A stretch of 64,000 nucleotides of DNA from Paenibacillus sp. 453mf (GCF_900116105.1 NZ_FPAC01000001.1:1292862-1356861), one strand, 5' to 3'. Positions 18,297 to 28,319 are shown, counted from the first letter of the stretch. The notes: a model not told the origin generated them from the letters alone. Numbers and translations: made by a program.

Positions 18297-20728
18297 ACAA
18301 AATGTTAAGTCCTACGCATACAACTGCGATTAAGAAGAGGTCCATATCAAAAGCTGCCGTTATTGGCTCCGGAGTCATGGGTGCAGGAATTGCTGCACAT
18401 CTAGCGAATGCGGGACTGTCTTGTCTGCTCTTGGACATTGTGCCTGCTAAATTATCATCAGAAGAAGAGCAAGCGGGGCTGTCACTGGAACATCCTGCAG
18501 TACGTAACCGACTTGCTAAGCAAGCGATTGCTGCACTTCCTAAATCAAGTGCGGCTCCACTGTATGCTCCCCATTTTGCAGAACGCATTACACCAGGTAA
18601 CATAGAGGATCACTTGAATCTACTGAAACAAGTCGATTGGATCATTGAAGTCGTTACTGAAAAGCTTGAAATTAAGAAGTCCATCATGAAACAGATCGAA
18701 TCGGTGCGTACAAAAGGAACCATTGTCAGCACGAACACGTCCGGAATTTCGGTGAATGCCATGGCGGAGGATTGCAGTGAGGAGTTTCGGAGTCATTTTC
18801 TAGGCACGCATTTTTTTAATCCACCACGGCATATGAAGCTGCTGGAGATCATCCCAGGGTTCGACACAGATCCCGAGATCACGTCATTCATGAAAGAATT
18901 TTGTGAGAAAAGGTTAGGAAAAGGCGTCGTCATCGCCAAGGATACACCAAATTTTATATCAAACCGTATCGGGACTTATGGGCTGCTTGTCACGTTGAGG
19001 GAAATGGCGCAAAACGGTTACACGGTGGAGGAAGTGGATGCCGCAACAGGACCGGTGCTCGGCAGACCTAAGAGTGCAACGTTCCGTACGCTGGATTTGG
19101 TGGGGATTGATACTTTTGTTCATGTGGCGAAGAACGTATATGATTCCGTGCCCGATGGTGCAGAAAGGGACATATTTGAAGTGCCTGTCGCACTGCAGGA
19201 ATTGTTGTCAAGAGGCTGGATTGGTGAGAAGAGTGGTCAGGGGTTCTACAAAAAAGTGAAAGGAGATCACGGCAGTAAGATTCTATCGCTCAACCTAGCT
19301 AATATGGAATACAGTCCAAGCGCCAAGATCAGCTCAGCATCGATTGAAGCAGCGAAGGCAGTCAAAGGTGCGGGGAAGAAGATCAAGGCCTTTCTGAATA
19401 CGAAGGACCGATATTCAGAGCTTGCATGGAATGTACTAAAGCAAGTGCTGATCTATTCCGCCGAGAAGCTCGGAGAAATTGCGGATTCCATCGAGGATAT
19501 CGATAATGCGATGAAATGGGGATTTAATTGGGAGCTGGGTCCGTTTGAGACCTGGGATCTGATCGGTCTGCCAGCGTCGGTTGACCGTATGGAAGCCGAG
19601 GGATTGGTCGTGCCTGCATGGGTGAAGAGCTGGATCGCTGCAGGGAACAACTCCTTTTATCGGCAAAAGGACGGAGACGTATTCCAATATCTTAAAGGGG
19701 AGTACCGAGCGGTAGAGAAACAGCCTGAGATCATATCCTTAGCATCGTTGAAAGCGCAAAATAAAATCATCCGTTCAAACACAGGCGCAAATCTGATTGA
19801 TATTGGAGATGAGGTCGCCCTTCTGGAATTCACCTCTCCGAACAATGCCATTGGCGCCGACATTCTGGTCATGATTCAGCAGGCAGCCGAAGAAGTCGAA
19901 GCCAATTATAGAGGCCTGGTGCTTGCCAATGAAGGCCGAAACTTCTGTGTAGGCGCTAATTTGATGCTGATGCTCATGGAAGCTCAAAGTGGAGATTGGG
20001 ATGAGGTTGATGACATTATCCGATTGTTCCAAGGAAGCATGATGAAGCTTAAGCAATTAGCTAAACCGGTTGCGGCTGCTCCACATCGAATGACGCTTGG
20101 AGGAGGCGTAGAAGCCTGTCTTCCAGCGGACCGTATTGTTTTCTCCGCGGAAACCTATTTTGGCTTGGTAGAAACAGGAGTAGGCTTGATTCCGGCTGGT
20201 GGCGGATGTAAAGAACTGGTGCGAATGACGAGCGAGCGTTTCCCGGATCAACAGGCGGACCTTCAGCCTGAGCTTAACCGGATATTTGAAATGATTGCAC
20301 TTGCCAAAACTTCATCCAGTGGACACGAAGCACTACAAATGGGATATGGCCGCTCCCACGATCGTGTCGTGATGAATCAGGATTATCGCATCTATGAAGC
20401 CAAGCAGGCGGTACTTGAGTTGGATCGTGAAGGTTACACACCTGCTCCTGCAGGTAAGGCAAGAGTTGCAGGTCGTGACGGACGTGCGGTGCTTCAGCTG
20501 GGAGCGCTTGGTATGAAGCAGAGCGGATATATTAGTGATCATGATTACCTCATTGCGAAGAAGCTTGCTCATATACTGGCAGGGGGTGATGTACCGGCAG
20601 GTACCTCCGTGTCAGAACAGTATTTATTGGACCTTGAACGGGAAGCCTTCTTGAGTCTTCTAGGTGAAGTGAAAACACAGCAGCGCATGCAGCACATGCT
20701 TGCCAAAGGGAAGCCTCTTCGCAATTAG
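18293..20728 (+). CDS. fadN: FadN: 3-hydroxyacyl-CoA dehydrogenase / enoyl-CoA hydratase
   Basis: An 811-aa bifunctional beta-oxidation enzyme. The N-terminal NAD domain starts AAVIGSGVMGAGIAAHLANAG (residues about 20-200), followed by the dehydrogenase C-domain. A crotonase domain begins near residue 500, with VLANEGRNFCVGANL forming the oxyanion hole and TLGGGVEACLPADRIVF and GLIPAGGG downstream. The order dehydrogenase then hydratase is the FadN arrangement, opposite to E. coli FadB. The GTG start at 18293 overlaps the fadF stop, with AGGAGG upstream, so translation is coupled. Converts enoyl-CoA through hydroxyacyl-CoA to ketoacyl-CoA for FadA. Confidence 0.96.
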   Translation: MNKMLSPTHTTAIKKRSISKAAVIGSGVMGAGIAAHLANAGLSCLLLDIVPAKLSSEEEQAGLSLEHPAVRNRLAKQAIAALPKSSAAPLYAPHFAERITPGNIEDHLNLLKQVDWIIEVVTEKLEIKKSIMKQIESVRTKGTIVSTNTSGISVNAMAEDCSEEFRSHFLGTHFFNPPRHMKLLEIIPGFDTDPEITSFMKEFCEKRLGKGVVIAKDTPNFISNRIGTYGLLVTLREMAQNGYTVEEVDAATGPVLGRPKSATFRTLDLVGIDTFVHVAKNVYDSVPDGAERDIFEVPVALQELLSRGWIGEKSGQGFYKKVKGDHGSKILSLNLANMEYSPSAKISSASIEAAKAVKGAGKKIKAFLNTKDRYSELAWNVLKQVLIYSAEKLGEIADSIEDIDNAMKWGFNWELGPFETWDLIGLPASVDRMEAEGLVVPAWVKSWIAAGNNSFYRQKDGDVFQYLKGEYRAVEKQPEIISLASLKAQNKIIRSNTGANLIDIGDEVALLEFTSPNNAIGADILVMIQQAAEEVEANYRGLVLANEGRNFCVGANLMLMLMEAQSGDWDEVDDIIRLFQGSMMKLKQLAKPVAAAPHRMTLGGGVEACLPADRIVFSAETYFGLVETGVGLIPAGGGCKELVRMTSERFPDQQADLQPELNRIFEMIALAKTSSSGHEALQMGYGRSHDRVVMNQDYRIYEAKQAVLELDREGYTPAPAGKARVAGRDGRAVLQLGALGMKQSGYISDHDYLIAKKLAHILAGGDVPAGTSVSEQYLLDLEREAFLSLLGEVKTQQRMQHMLAKGKPLRN

Positions 20729-20833
20729 GAGGCATCTAAGCTGACTGCAACGTATCAACAACCAACAGAACTTATGAAATACACTCATTAAAACTATCAG
20801 TACCTATATCCTTTAAAGGTTGAGGTGATTTGT

Positions 20834-22033
20834 ATGAGAGAAGCGGTCATTGTGTCACTTGCCCGAACCGCTGTAGGCAAGGCCAAGAAAGGGAGCCTGG
20901 CGGATACACGAGTAGAGGATTTGGGCAAAGCCGTGCTTGAAGCGGTCATTGAACGAGCACCAGGGTTGAAAAAGGAAGATGTCGAGGATATTATCCTTGG
21001 CTGTGCAATGCCGGAAGGAGAGCAAGGGTTGAACGTTGCTCGCATCATTTCCTTGTATTCCGGCTTCCCTGTTACCGTTCCTGCATTGACGATCAATCGG
21101 TTCTGTTCCTCTGGCCTGCAAGCGATCGCATTTGCGGCGGAACGGATTATGCTTGGATCTGCTGAAGTCATTGTTGCGGGAGGCGTGGAGAGTATGAGTC
21201 ATGTGCCTATGACCGGATTTAAGCCTGCTCCACATTACCGAATTGTGGAGGAGATGCCGGAAGTATATATGGGTATGGGACACACAGCTGAAGAGGTTGC
21301 CCGTAGGTTCGGGGTTAATCGGGAGGCGCAGGATGCCTATGCCGTAAACAGTCATCGGAAAGCCCATGCGGCAATCGCTGCAGGCCGATTCAAGGATGAA
21401 ATTGTGCCAGTTGAGGTTACCCATACGTCCATTGATGACAATAGCCGTATCAGGAACCGGAAGTTTACCTTTGATACCGATGAAGGCGTACGTCCAGATA
21501 CCTCAGCAGAGGGGTTGGCTCGTTTGAGACCTGCTTTTTCGGTTAAAGGCACGGTTACTGCAGGCAATGCATCTCAAACGAGCGATGGTGCAGCAGCGGT
21601 TGCTGTAATGAGCAGGGAAAAAGCAGAGGCGCTCGGCCTTGAGCCCCTGGCGACCTTCCGCTCGTTTGCTTTGGCAGGTGTGGAGCCGGAAATCATGGGT
21701 GTAGGACCTGTCGAGGCTATACCGAAAGCGCTGAGAATGGCAGGTATTGAGCTGGATCAGGTGGCGCTGTTTGAAATTAACGAAGCGTTTGCTTCCCAAT
21801 GCCTGCATATCATCCGTACCCTCAATATTGACGAAGAGAAGGTCAATGTGAACGGAGGTGCCATTGCTCTTGGTCATCCGTTAGGCTGTACAGGAGCGAA
21901 GCTTACCGTGAGCCTGGTCTCCGAGCTTGCCCGTAGAGGCGGAGGATATGGAGTAGTGAGCATGTGCATCGGTGGAGGTATGGGTGCAGCGGGTGTGTTC
22001 GAGGTGCATGGGCAGACAGCCAGCACAGCCTAG
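20834..22033 (+). CDS. fadA: Acetyl-CoA C-acyltransferase FadA (thiolase)
   Basis: A 399-aa degradative thiolase that cleaves 3-ketoacyl-CoA to acetyl-CoA. The nucleophilic Cys is in NRFCSSGLQAI (near residue 88). The catalytic His is in NGGAIALGHPLGCTGAK and the second Cys in CIGGGMGAAGVFE. ATG 20834 has GAGGTGA five bases upstream; an in-frame GTG at 20825 is not supported. It lies 105 bases after fadN on the same strand. Downstream is a 0.9-kb non-coding repeat array that separates it from fadE. Confidence 0.97.
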   Translation: MREAVIVSLARTAVGKAKKGSLADTRVEDLGKAVLEAVIERAPGLKKEDVEDIILGCAMPEGEQGLNVARIISLYSGFPVTVPALTINRFCSSGLQAIAFAAERIMLGSAEVIVAGGVESMSHVPMTGFKPAPHYRIVEEMPEVYMGMGHTAEEVARRFGVNREAQDAYAVNSHRKAHAAIAAGRFKDEIVPVEVTHTSIDDNSRIRNRKFTFDTDEGVRPDTSAEGLARLRPAFSVKGTVTAGNASQTSDGAAAVAVMSREKAEALGLEPLATFRSFALAGVEPEIMGVGPVEAIPKALRMAGIELDQVALFEINEAFASQCLHIIRTLNIDEEKVNVNGGAIALGHPLGCTGAKLTVSLVSELARRGGGYGVVSMCIGGGMGAAGVFEVHGQTASTA

Positions 22034-22041
22034 GTTGCATT

Positions 22042-22875
22042 AGACGACTTCCTTAAGACGAAGGAAAGGAAGCCGTCCCCCCTCTCACACCCACAAGGTT
22101 GAGAGAGGAAGAATTGCGCTTCACGTATTGGAGTGCAGCATCAGCGGAGAGGGCGAAATCGGGTGGAGAAGCGAAGCGTGCGTATTTGCCCTTGGAATTC
22201 ACCATTAGAGTGGAATCAGAAGAATCCAAGGGCAAGAAGGCTCGGAACCCGATTCGCCATCGGAGCGCCCACAGCAGCACTCACATCACCATCGAAGCTC
22301 ACAGTTTCCCCTGAACTTAAAGAAACAGACGACTTCCATAAACCAAAGGAAAGGAAGCCGTCCCCCCCTCTCAAACCCACAAGGTTGAGAGAGGAAGAAT
22401 TGCACTTTACGCAAGGAGTGCAGCATCAAGCGGAGAGGGCGAAATCGGGTGAAGAAGCGAAGCGTGCGTATTTGCCCTTGGAATTCACCATTAGAGTGGA
22501 ATCAGAAGAAATCCAAGGGCAAGAAGGCTCGGAACCCGATTCGCCATCGGAGCGCCCACAGCAGCACTCACATCATCATCGAAGCTCTACAGTTTCCCCT
22601 GAACTTAAAGAAACAGACGACTTCCTTAAACCAAAGGAAAGGAAGCCGTCCCCCCTCTCATACCCACAAGGTTGAGAGAGGAAGAATTGCACTTTACGCA
22701 AGGAGTGCAGCATCAGCGGAGAGGGCGAAATCGGGTGGAGAAGCGAAGCGTGCGTATTTGCCCTTGGAATTCACCATTAGAGTGGAATCAGAAGAAATCC
22801 AAGGGCAAGAAGGCTCGGAACCCGATTCGCCATCGGAGCGCCCACAGCAGCACTCACATCATCATCGAAGCACTC
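22042..22875. repeat. Tandem array of a structured 285-288 bp element, 2.9 copies
   Basis: Copies begin at 22042, 22327 and 22615; the third is cut near 22870. Each unit has three nested or adjacent inverted repeats. The first is GACGACTTCCTT / AAGGAAGCCGTC. The second is CCTCTC / GAGAGG. The third is a 152-bp palindrome (22131-22282 in copy 1) with layers GAGTGC/GCACTC, GGCGAAATCGGGT/ACCCGATTCGCC and TTGCCCTTGGA/TCCAAGGGCAA. ORFs that cross it shift frame between copies and have no ribosome sites, so it is non-coding. It fills the gap between fadA and fadE. No transposase and no obvious target duplication are visible. Confidence 0.9.
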
Positions 22876-22953
22876 ATTTCATCTTATCGCACACATGCAC
22901 ACTAACTTTCTTCATCGATCAACCATCACCTACCCCGAAAGGAGCTAATTCTC

Positions 22954-24744
22954 ATGAGCGACAACCAAACCAAAGAACCAAAAATCAAAGGTGGAAGCTT
23001 TGTCATAGACAAGGCAGATCTTGATCGCATCCTGACGCCCGAAGATTTTACCGAGGAGCATCGCATGATTGCAGAGACCGTTCACGACTTCATCGATGGT
23101 GAAGTGGTAACAAGAGATGAGGAGATCGAGAAGCTGAATTATGACCTCACCGTAGAGCTGCTTCGAAAGGCCGGTGAGCTTGGACTGCTTGGGGCTGATG
23201 TGCCGGAAGAATTCGGCGGAATCGGCCTCGATAAAGTCAGCTCGACCATCATCAGTGAGTCGCTGGCAAAGGGTTCATCCTTTGCCTTGTCCTTCGGTGC
23301 TCATGTCGGTATTGGGACATTGCCGATCGTATTTTTCGGTACACGGGAACAAAAGGAAAAGTATTTGCCCGATCTTGCATCTGGGGCCAAAATTGCCGCC
23401 TATTGCTTAACGGAACCCACCTCGGGCTCGGATGCAATGAGCGCAAAAACGACCGCTGTGTTATCGGAAGATGGTGAACATTATATTTTGAATGGATCTA
23501 AGCTCTACATTACAAACGCGGGATTCGCAGATATCTTCATTGTGTACGCGAAGATCGATGGTGAGCACTTTACCGCTTTTATTGTAGAGAAAGAAATGGA
23601 AGGCTTTACGCTTGGACCGGAAGAGAAGAAGATGGGAATCAAAGGCTCATCCACCCGCCCCCTTTACTTTGAGGATGTTAAGGTACCGAAGGAGAATTTG
23701 TTAGGCGAGATCGGCAAAGGCCATCGAATTGCTTTTAATATCCTGAATATCGGTCGATACAAACTGGCGGCAGGCTCTGTGGGAGCGGCCAAGGAAGCGG
23801 TTGAGCTCAGCACGAAATATGCGAATACACGAAAACAGTTTGAGACACCAATCTCGAATTTTCCGCTTATTCGCAAGAAGCTGGCAGAGATGAATATTCG
23901 AACATTTGCAGTTGAGAGTATGGTATATCGTACAGCTGGACTACTGGACGAGGCGATGCAGGATATTGATTATACAGCGAATGATGCAGGAACACGGGCT
24001 GCAGCTGCAATCTCCGATTATGCGATTGAATGCTCGATCAATAAGGTGTTTTCTTCCGAGAACCTAGACTCAATCGCGGATGAAGGTGTACAAATCCATG
24101 GCGGCTACGGCTACATTCAAGAATACAAAATTGAGCGTTTATACCGCGATTCACGGATTAATCGGATATTTGAAGGGACCAATGAGATCAATCGGCTTCT
24201 GATTCCAGGCACACTCGTGAAGAAGGCACTAAAGGGAGAGTTAGCACTCCTCCAAAAAGCACAGGCTCTACAAAATGAGATACTGCAAATCATACCGAAT
24301 CAAACGTTTGAAGGGATCTTAGAGCAAGAAGAGCATTTTCTAGATATGAGCAAGAAGATATTCTTACTAGCTGGAGGTCTTGCCGTACAGAAATACGGGA
24401 CGAAGCTCGAGAAGGAGCAGGAAGTGCTCGCGGGTCTTGCCGATATGATGATAGATATTTTTGCACTCGAAAGTGTGCTTACCCGTACGAACAAACAACT
24501 AGCGAGAACCTCTGAAGAGAGAACGCAAAATATGATTGAAATGACAAAAGTGTTTGCTTACGAAGCATTCTTGAGAGTAGAATCTGTGGCAAAAGAACTG
24601 CTGACTACTGTGGAGTCCGGCGATATGCTGCGTATGCAATTATCAGTACTCAAAAAGCTGACGAGAAGCAATCCGGTGAATACAACACAGTATAAACGCA
24701 GCATCGCTGCTCGTGTTATCAATAATGAACGTTATACGGTTTAA
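22954..24744 (+). CDS. fadE: Acyl-CoA dehydrogenase FadE
   Basis: A 596-aa FAD enzyme for the first step of beta-oxidation. It has the acyl-CoA dehydrogenase N, middle and C domains: LTEPTSGSDAMSAKT at the FAD/substrate site, GIKGSSTRPLYFEDVKVPKEN in the middle domain, and the C-terminal IHGGYGYIQEYKIERLYRDS with the catalytic-region Glu. An extra C-terminal 150 residues make it longer than the usual 380 aa, as in Bacillus FadE. AAAGGAG lies 11 bases before the ATG. Electrons go to EtfAB. Expression may depend on its own promoter, since the repeat array lies upstream. Confidence 0.97.
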   Translation: MSDNQTKEPKIKGGSFVIDKADLDRILTPEDFTEEHRMIAETVHDFIDGEVVTRDEEIEKLNYDLTVELLRKAGELGLLGADVPEEFGGIGLDKVSSTIISESLAKGSSFALSFGAHVGIGTLPIVFFGTREQKEKYLPDLASGAKIAAYCLTEPTSGSDAMSAKTTAVLSEDGEHYILNGSKLYITNAGFADIFIVYAKIDGEHFTAFIVEKEMEGFTLGPEEKKMGIKGSSTRPLYFEDVKVPKENLLGEIGKGHRIAFNILNIGRYKLAAGSVGAAKEAVELSTKYANTRKQFETPISNFPLIRKKLAEMNIRTFAVESMVYRTAGLLDEAMQDIDYTANDAGTRAAAAISDYAIECSINKVFSSENLDSIADEGVQIHGGYGYIQEYKIERLYRDSRINRIFEGTNEINRLLIPGTLVKKALKGELALLQKAQALQNEILQIIPNQTFEGILEQEEHFLDMSKKIFLLAGGLAVQKYGTKLEKEQEVLAGLADMMIDIFALESVLTRTNKQLARTSEERTQNMIEMTKVFAYEAFLRVESVAKELLTTVESGDMLRMQLSVLKKLTRSNPVNTTQYKRSIAARVINNERYTV

Positions 24745-24828
24745 TCTGAAGAGATCAGATGGTTTTGGATGAGGAGTAGGTCAGCGAGGAAGCATTCTCG
24801 ATGAAAGAGAATGAAAGGGATGATTGTC

Positions 24829-26505
24829 ATGAACGATAAGCCCTGGCTGCCGTTTTATGAGGCCGAAGTGGCCCCATCTTATGAGTATCCGAATCAGAAC
24901 TTGGCCGCGTTTCTGGTCACGTCAGCACAGAAGTTTCCCCATCGGCCTGCGATGTATTTTATGGGCAAGACGATTAGCTACAAGAGTCTGCTAATGTTGT
25001 CATATCAAATGGCACACGTGCTGCGAGGCTTAGGAGTGAAGAAAGGAGACAGGGTAGCCATTATGCTGCCCAATTGTCCCCAGGTGGTCATTGCCTATTA
25101 TGGTACGCTGCTGATTGGCGGCGTAGCGGTGATGACCAATCCACTATATATGGAACGCGAGCTTGCCTACCAGATGAAGGATTCCGGAGCGAAGCTGATC
25201 ATTACACTGGATACCTTCTATTCCCGGGTTGAGAACATTGTGCAGGAAACGGAGATCAAGCACACGATCATTACAGGTGTTAAAGACTACCTTCCGTTGA
25301 TTAAGAAGTGGCTCTATCCTATAAAGGCCAAAAAGGAGGGACTATTGCCTGTAATTCCTTACAATAACCAAGTCCATTCCTTTACAAAACTGATCAAAAG
25401 CGCAGCTGCGGATCCAATATTGGAGTCGGTCGATGCGGAGGAAGAATTGGCGCAGCTCCAATATACGGGAGGTACAACGGGTGTACCGAAGGGTGTGATG
25501 CTCACCCATAAGAACCTGATCGCAAATACAATCCAGTCCGGGAACTGGTGCCACCAGGCCCAGGATGGCAAAGAACGATATTTGGCGGCACTGCCCTGTT
25601 TTCATGTCTTCGGACTGACATGTGTATTAAATCAGGCTATTTACAGAGCTGGGCTGATGATATTGGTACCAAAATTTGAAGTCAATATGATACTGAATCT
25701 AATTCGTAAGAAGAAGCCAACACTATTTCCGGGAGCTCCAACCATGTATATTGCCCTCATCAATCATCCCAGGATCAAAGAGTATGATCTATCGTCAATT
25801 AATGCTTGTATCAGCGGATCGGCTGCGCTTCCAGTAGAGGTTCAGGATACATTCGAGGAGATGACGAAGGGACGTCTCATTGAAGGTTATGGATTAACGG
25901 AGGCATCTCCCGTAACTCATGCCAATCCCATATGGGGCAGACGCAAGATAGGCACCATCGGCATTCCTTTTCCTGATACGGAGGCAAGAGTGATCCATCC
26001 CGAAACAGGAGAGGAAATGCCTGTCGGAGAACCGGGTGAGCTGATTGTCAAAGGTCCTCAAGTGATGAAGGGCTACTGGGGAAGACCGGAAGAGACCTTT
26101 GATGCGATCCGGAATGGCTGGCTCTTCACAGGTGATATGGCTACGATGGATGAAGAGGGTTACTTTACGATCATTGACCGTAAAAAGGATATGATTATTG
26201 CGAGCGGATACAATATCTATCCGAGGGAAATTGAAGAGGTGCTGTATGAGCACCCCTCTGTGAAGGAAGCCGTGGTTGTTGGGGTGAAGGACAGTTATCG
26301 TGGAGAGTCGGTTAAGGCTTATATTGTGCTTAAGGATGGAGCAGAGCCTGATCCGGTTTCTCTCGAACAGTTCTGTCGCAGTCAATTGGCGGCATATAAA
26401 GTGCCAAGGCAATATGTATTTAGAGAGTCACTGCCTAAAACGATGGTGGGCAAAGTGCTAAGGCGGAAATTGCTCGAGGAGGAAGAAGAGCAGCCAACAG
26501 CATAA
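24829..26505 (+). CDS. lcfA: Long-chain fatty-acid-CoA ligase
   Basis: A 558-aa adenylate-forming ligase that activates fatty acids with ATP and CoA. Motifs in order: P-loop YTGGTTGVPKGVMLTH (near residue 213), GYGLTEASP, the hinge DRKKDMIIASGYNIYPREIE, and the catalytic Lys region PKTMVGKVLRR. ATG 24829 has AAAGGGA eight bases upstream; an in-frame ATG at 24811 lies inside that ribosome site. It supplies acyl-CoA both as FadE substrate and as the signal that inactivates FadR. In B. subtilis lcfA precedes fadR; here it lies at the far end of the island. Confidence 0.96.
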   Translation: MNDKPWLPFYEAEVAPSYEYPNQNLAAFLVTSAQKFPHRPAMYFMGKTISYKSLLMLSYQMAHVLRGLGVKKGDRVAIMLPNCPQVVIAYYGTLLIGGVAVMTNPLYMERELAYQMKDSGAKLIITLDTFYSRVENIVQETEIKHTIITGVKDYLPLIKKWLYPIKAKKEGLLPVIPYNNQVHSFTKLIKSAAADPILESVDAEEELAQLQYTGGTTGVPKGVMLTHKNLIANTIQSGNWCHQAQDGKERYLAALPCFHVFGLTCVLNQAIYRAGLMILVPKFEVNMILNLIRKKKPTLFPGAPTMYIALINHPRIKEYDLSSINACISGSAALPVEVQDTFEEMTKGRLIEGYGLTEASPVTHANPIWGRRKIGTIGIPFPDTEARVIHPETGEEMPVGEPGELIVKGPQVMKGYWGRPEETFDAIRNGWLFTGDMATMDEEGYFTIIDRKKDMIIASGYNIYPREIEEVLYEHPSVKEAVVVGVKDSYRGESVKAYIVLKDGAEPDPVSLEQFCRSQLAAYKVPRQYVFRESLPKTMVGKVLRRKLLEEEEEQPTA

Positions 26506-26560
26506 ATCAATGTCCATCAGTCCCAAGATAGTTACATGAATACAGAAGAGAGGGAGAGCA

Positions 26561-27007
26561 GTGGTCAGGATAGATCATGAACAAGAGGATGCCCGTGGTC
26601 AGACAGACGAACAAAGGGAGTACATTGAGTCGATTACAAAGGCAGCAGAATCCACGTTTTGGGGTTATCTGGGATGTAAACTTGAGCATGCTGGAAGTGA
26701 TGAAGTCGTCGTGTCGCTTGATCCGCTTCCACATCATTTGAACCTCATGGGAATCGTCCACGGTGGTGTTCTGTCTTCCTTATTGGACAACACGATGGGC
26801 GTTGCCGTCATGCTGAAATATCCGAATCGTCCCAGTGTTACCAGCAATCTGAACGTACATTTTGTAATGCCTGCCAAGCAAGAGTATCTTACGGTTACCG
26901 GCAAAATTGTACATGAAACCGGTCGATCCATTACGGCGGAATCGAGAATTACTAATTCACGAGGAGAGCTGATTGCACTTAGCACTGCATCCTTTAGGCT
27001 GAAATAG
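26561..27007 (+). CDS. PaaI-family acyl-CoA thioesterase
   Basis: A 148-aa hotdog-fold thioesterase. The HGG motif region MGIVHGGVLSSLLDNTMGVAV carries the catalytic Asp, followed by TSNLNVHFVMPAKQ and GRSITAESRITNSRGELIA of the PaaI/YbgC-like family. The start is GTG 26561 with GGGAG just upstream. It lies 55 bases after lcfA on the same strand and before a strong terminator, so it is probably the last gene of the fad transcript. It may relieve CoA sequestration by hydrolysing stalled acyl-CoAs; substrate not proven. Confidence 0.9.
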   Translation: MVRIDHEQEDARGQTDEQREYIESITKAAESTFWGYLGCKLEHAGSDEVVVSLDPLPHHLNLMGIVHGGVLSSLLDNTMGVAVMLKYPNRPSVTSNLNVHFVMPAKQEYLTVTGKIVHETGRSITAESRITNSRGELIALSTASFRLK

Positions 27008-27027
27008 GGCCGCAGAGGCATAAGCGA

Positions 27028-27067
27028 AAAAATAGATCATTCGTTAAATGACGAATGATCTATTTTT
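27028..27067. terminator. Bidirectional terminator ending the fad island
   Basis: A perfect 17-bp stem, AAAAATAGATCATTCGT with ACGAATGATCTATTTTT, around a six-base loop. A-run and T-run are in the stem, so it can act in both directions between convergent genes. Confidence 0.92.
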
Positions 27068-27074
27068 GGTGGAT

Positions 27075-28319
27075 TCAAGTAATGACAATATCCGAGTATC
27101 CTGAGAAAATGCTTTGAGCTCCGGTACTGGTATCTGTCCACACTCCAATATAGCCCCCTGGAGGCACACTAATAATATCAATATAATCTCCAATTAATGG
27201 AACTGGAGTGGGGCTTGAGCCGTTGGGATTAAAAGAGACGTTCGTGATACGTGTATTGGTAAAAGTTTGACCTCCATTGATGGAGCGGGCAACGTATACA
27301 TCGAGATTAAACCCATCAATTTGGTTGCTGTAATATATGATATTGACTACTCCAGTGAGTGGATCTACGTCAACGGAAGGGAAGAAGTTTTGTGATCCAG
27401 TAGGTGCCCCAGTAATACTTACGGGTTCAGACCATGTTTCTCCGAGGTCAGTAGATATCGACATGAATATATCCGAGTACCCAAGTCGATAATCCTGCCA
27501 TACCGCATAAACTGCATCTGTGTAAGGACCTATAGAGCGATCAGTTGAAATACTGGCAAAGGTAAGAACGCGGAAGCCGTATCCGGTAACAGGAAGCACA
27601 ATGGGTACAAGTGAAATCATCGAAACAAGCACTGGTGGTTCAAAAGTGGCTCCCCCATCCAACGAACGGCGAATAACAAAGCGTGCAGACGGATCAACTG
27701 TAATCCAGGCCCCATATACTATTCCAGCTAGACCTACGGCAACTTCCGGGCGCTCCACTTGATCAGCTTCACTAGATAGTAGTATGGGGGTTTGCCAAGT
27801 GTTCCCTCCATCTGTGGAGCGGCTGAAGAATGCCGTTGAGTTTCCACCATTGGCTACATTGAATTGGTGATTATATGTGACATATATATTTCCTAGATAA
27901 GGACTGGACTGCGCTGTATCGCATATTACATTGGTCTCATCATTATTAATATAGGTACCATATCCCTGATTTACAATTCTGGGTGCGCTAAACGTTGCCC
28001 CATTGTCGGTTGAAATATAAATGATCGCTGTCCCATCAGATGCACCAGGGAAAGCATGCGCAGTAATGACAAATGTATTAGGAAAGGCATAAGCAACGGC
28101 TGATGCCTCTGCTCCTGTAAATCCGGGAGGTAGGGGCAGGAGGGCATTGGACCAAGAAAATCCACCGTTTAAGGATTGGTACACCCCAATTAACGGGACT
28201 CCTGTCGTTGTATCCACTGCAGTAGCAACCATAATGCCAGGGATCAGAAGGTTTACTGCTACACTGGGTTCAAATTTAGGGTTACCAACAGGAGTTACCT
28301 GAAAGTTAAAATTGGTCAA
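27075..28319 (-). CDS. BNR/Asp-box repeat protein (sialidase-like beta-propeller)
   Basis: A 414-aa protein predicted to form a beta-propeller. At least five Asp-box motifs are visible: STDNGATF, STDGGNTW, SLDGGATF, STDLGETW and SINGGQTF. They are regularly spaced over the whole length. There is no signal peptide or membrane segment, and the catalytic Arg triad and nucleophilic Tyr of true sialidases cannot be identified, so enzymatic activity is doubtful. The start is TTG 28319 with GAGGGG eight bases upstream. Very rich in Ser, Thr, Asn and aliphatic residues. Divergent from a small protein that also lacks a signal; a spore- or cell-surface role is possible but inferred. Confidence 0.8.
   Translation of the reverse strand: MTNFNFQVTPVGNPKFEPSVAVNLLIPGIMVATAVDTTTGVPLIGVYQSLNGGFSWSNALLPLPPGFTGAEASAVAYAFPNTFVITAHAFPGASDGTAIIYISTDNGATFSAPRIVNQGYGTYINNDETNVICDTAQSSPYLGNIYVTYNHQFNVANGGNSTAFFSRSTDGGNTWQTPILLSSEADQVERPEVAVGLAGIVYGAWITVDPSARFVIRRSLDGGATFEPPVLVSMISLVPIVLPVTGYGFRVLTFASISTDRSIGPYTDAVYAVWQDYRLGYSDIFMSISTDLGETWSEPVSITGAPTGSQNFFPSVDVDPLTGVVNIIYYSNQIDGFNLDVYVARSINGGQTFTNTRITNVSFNPNGSSPTPVPLIGDYIDIISVPPGGYIGVWTDTSTGAQSIFSGYSDIVIT

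Noticed and set aside
22133..23024. Open frames of 180-191 codons across the 22-kb repeat array
   Set aside because: They repeat in shifted frames from copy to copy, lack ribosome sites and follow the palindromes; the array is better explained as non-coding.
27075..28319. Functional sialidase
   Set aside because: Asp-boxes are present but the arginine triad and Tyr/Glu pair are not identifiable and there is no signal peptide.
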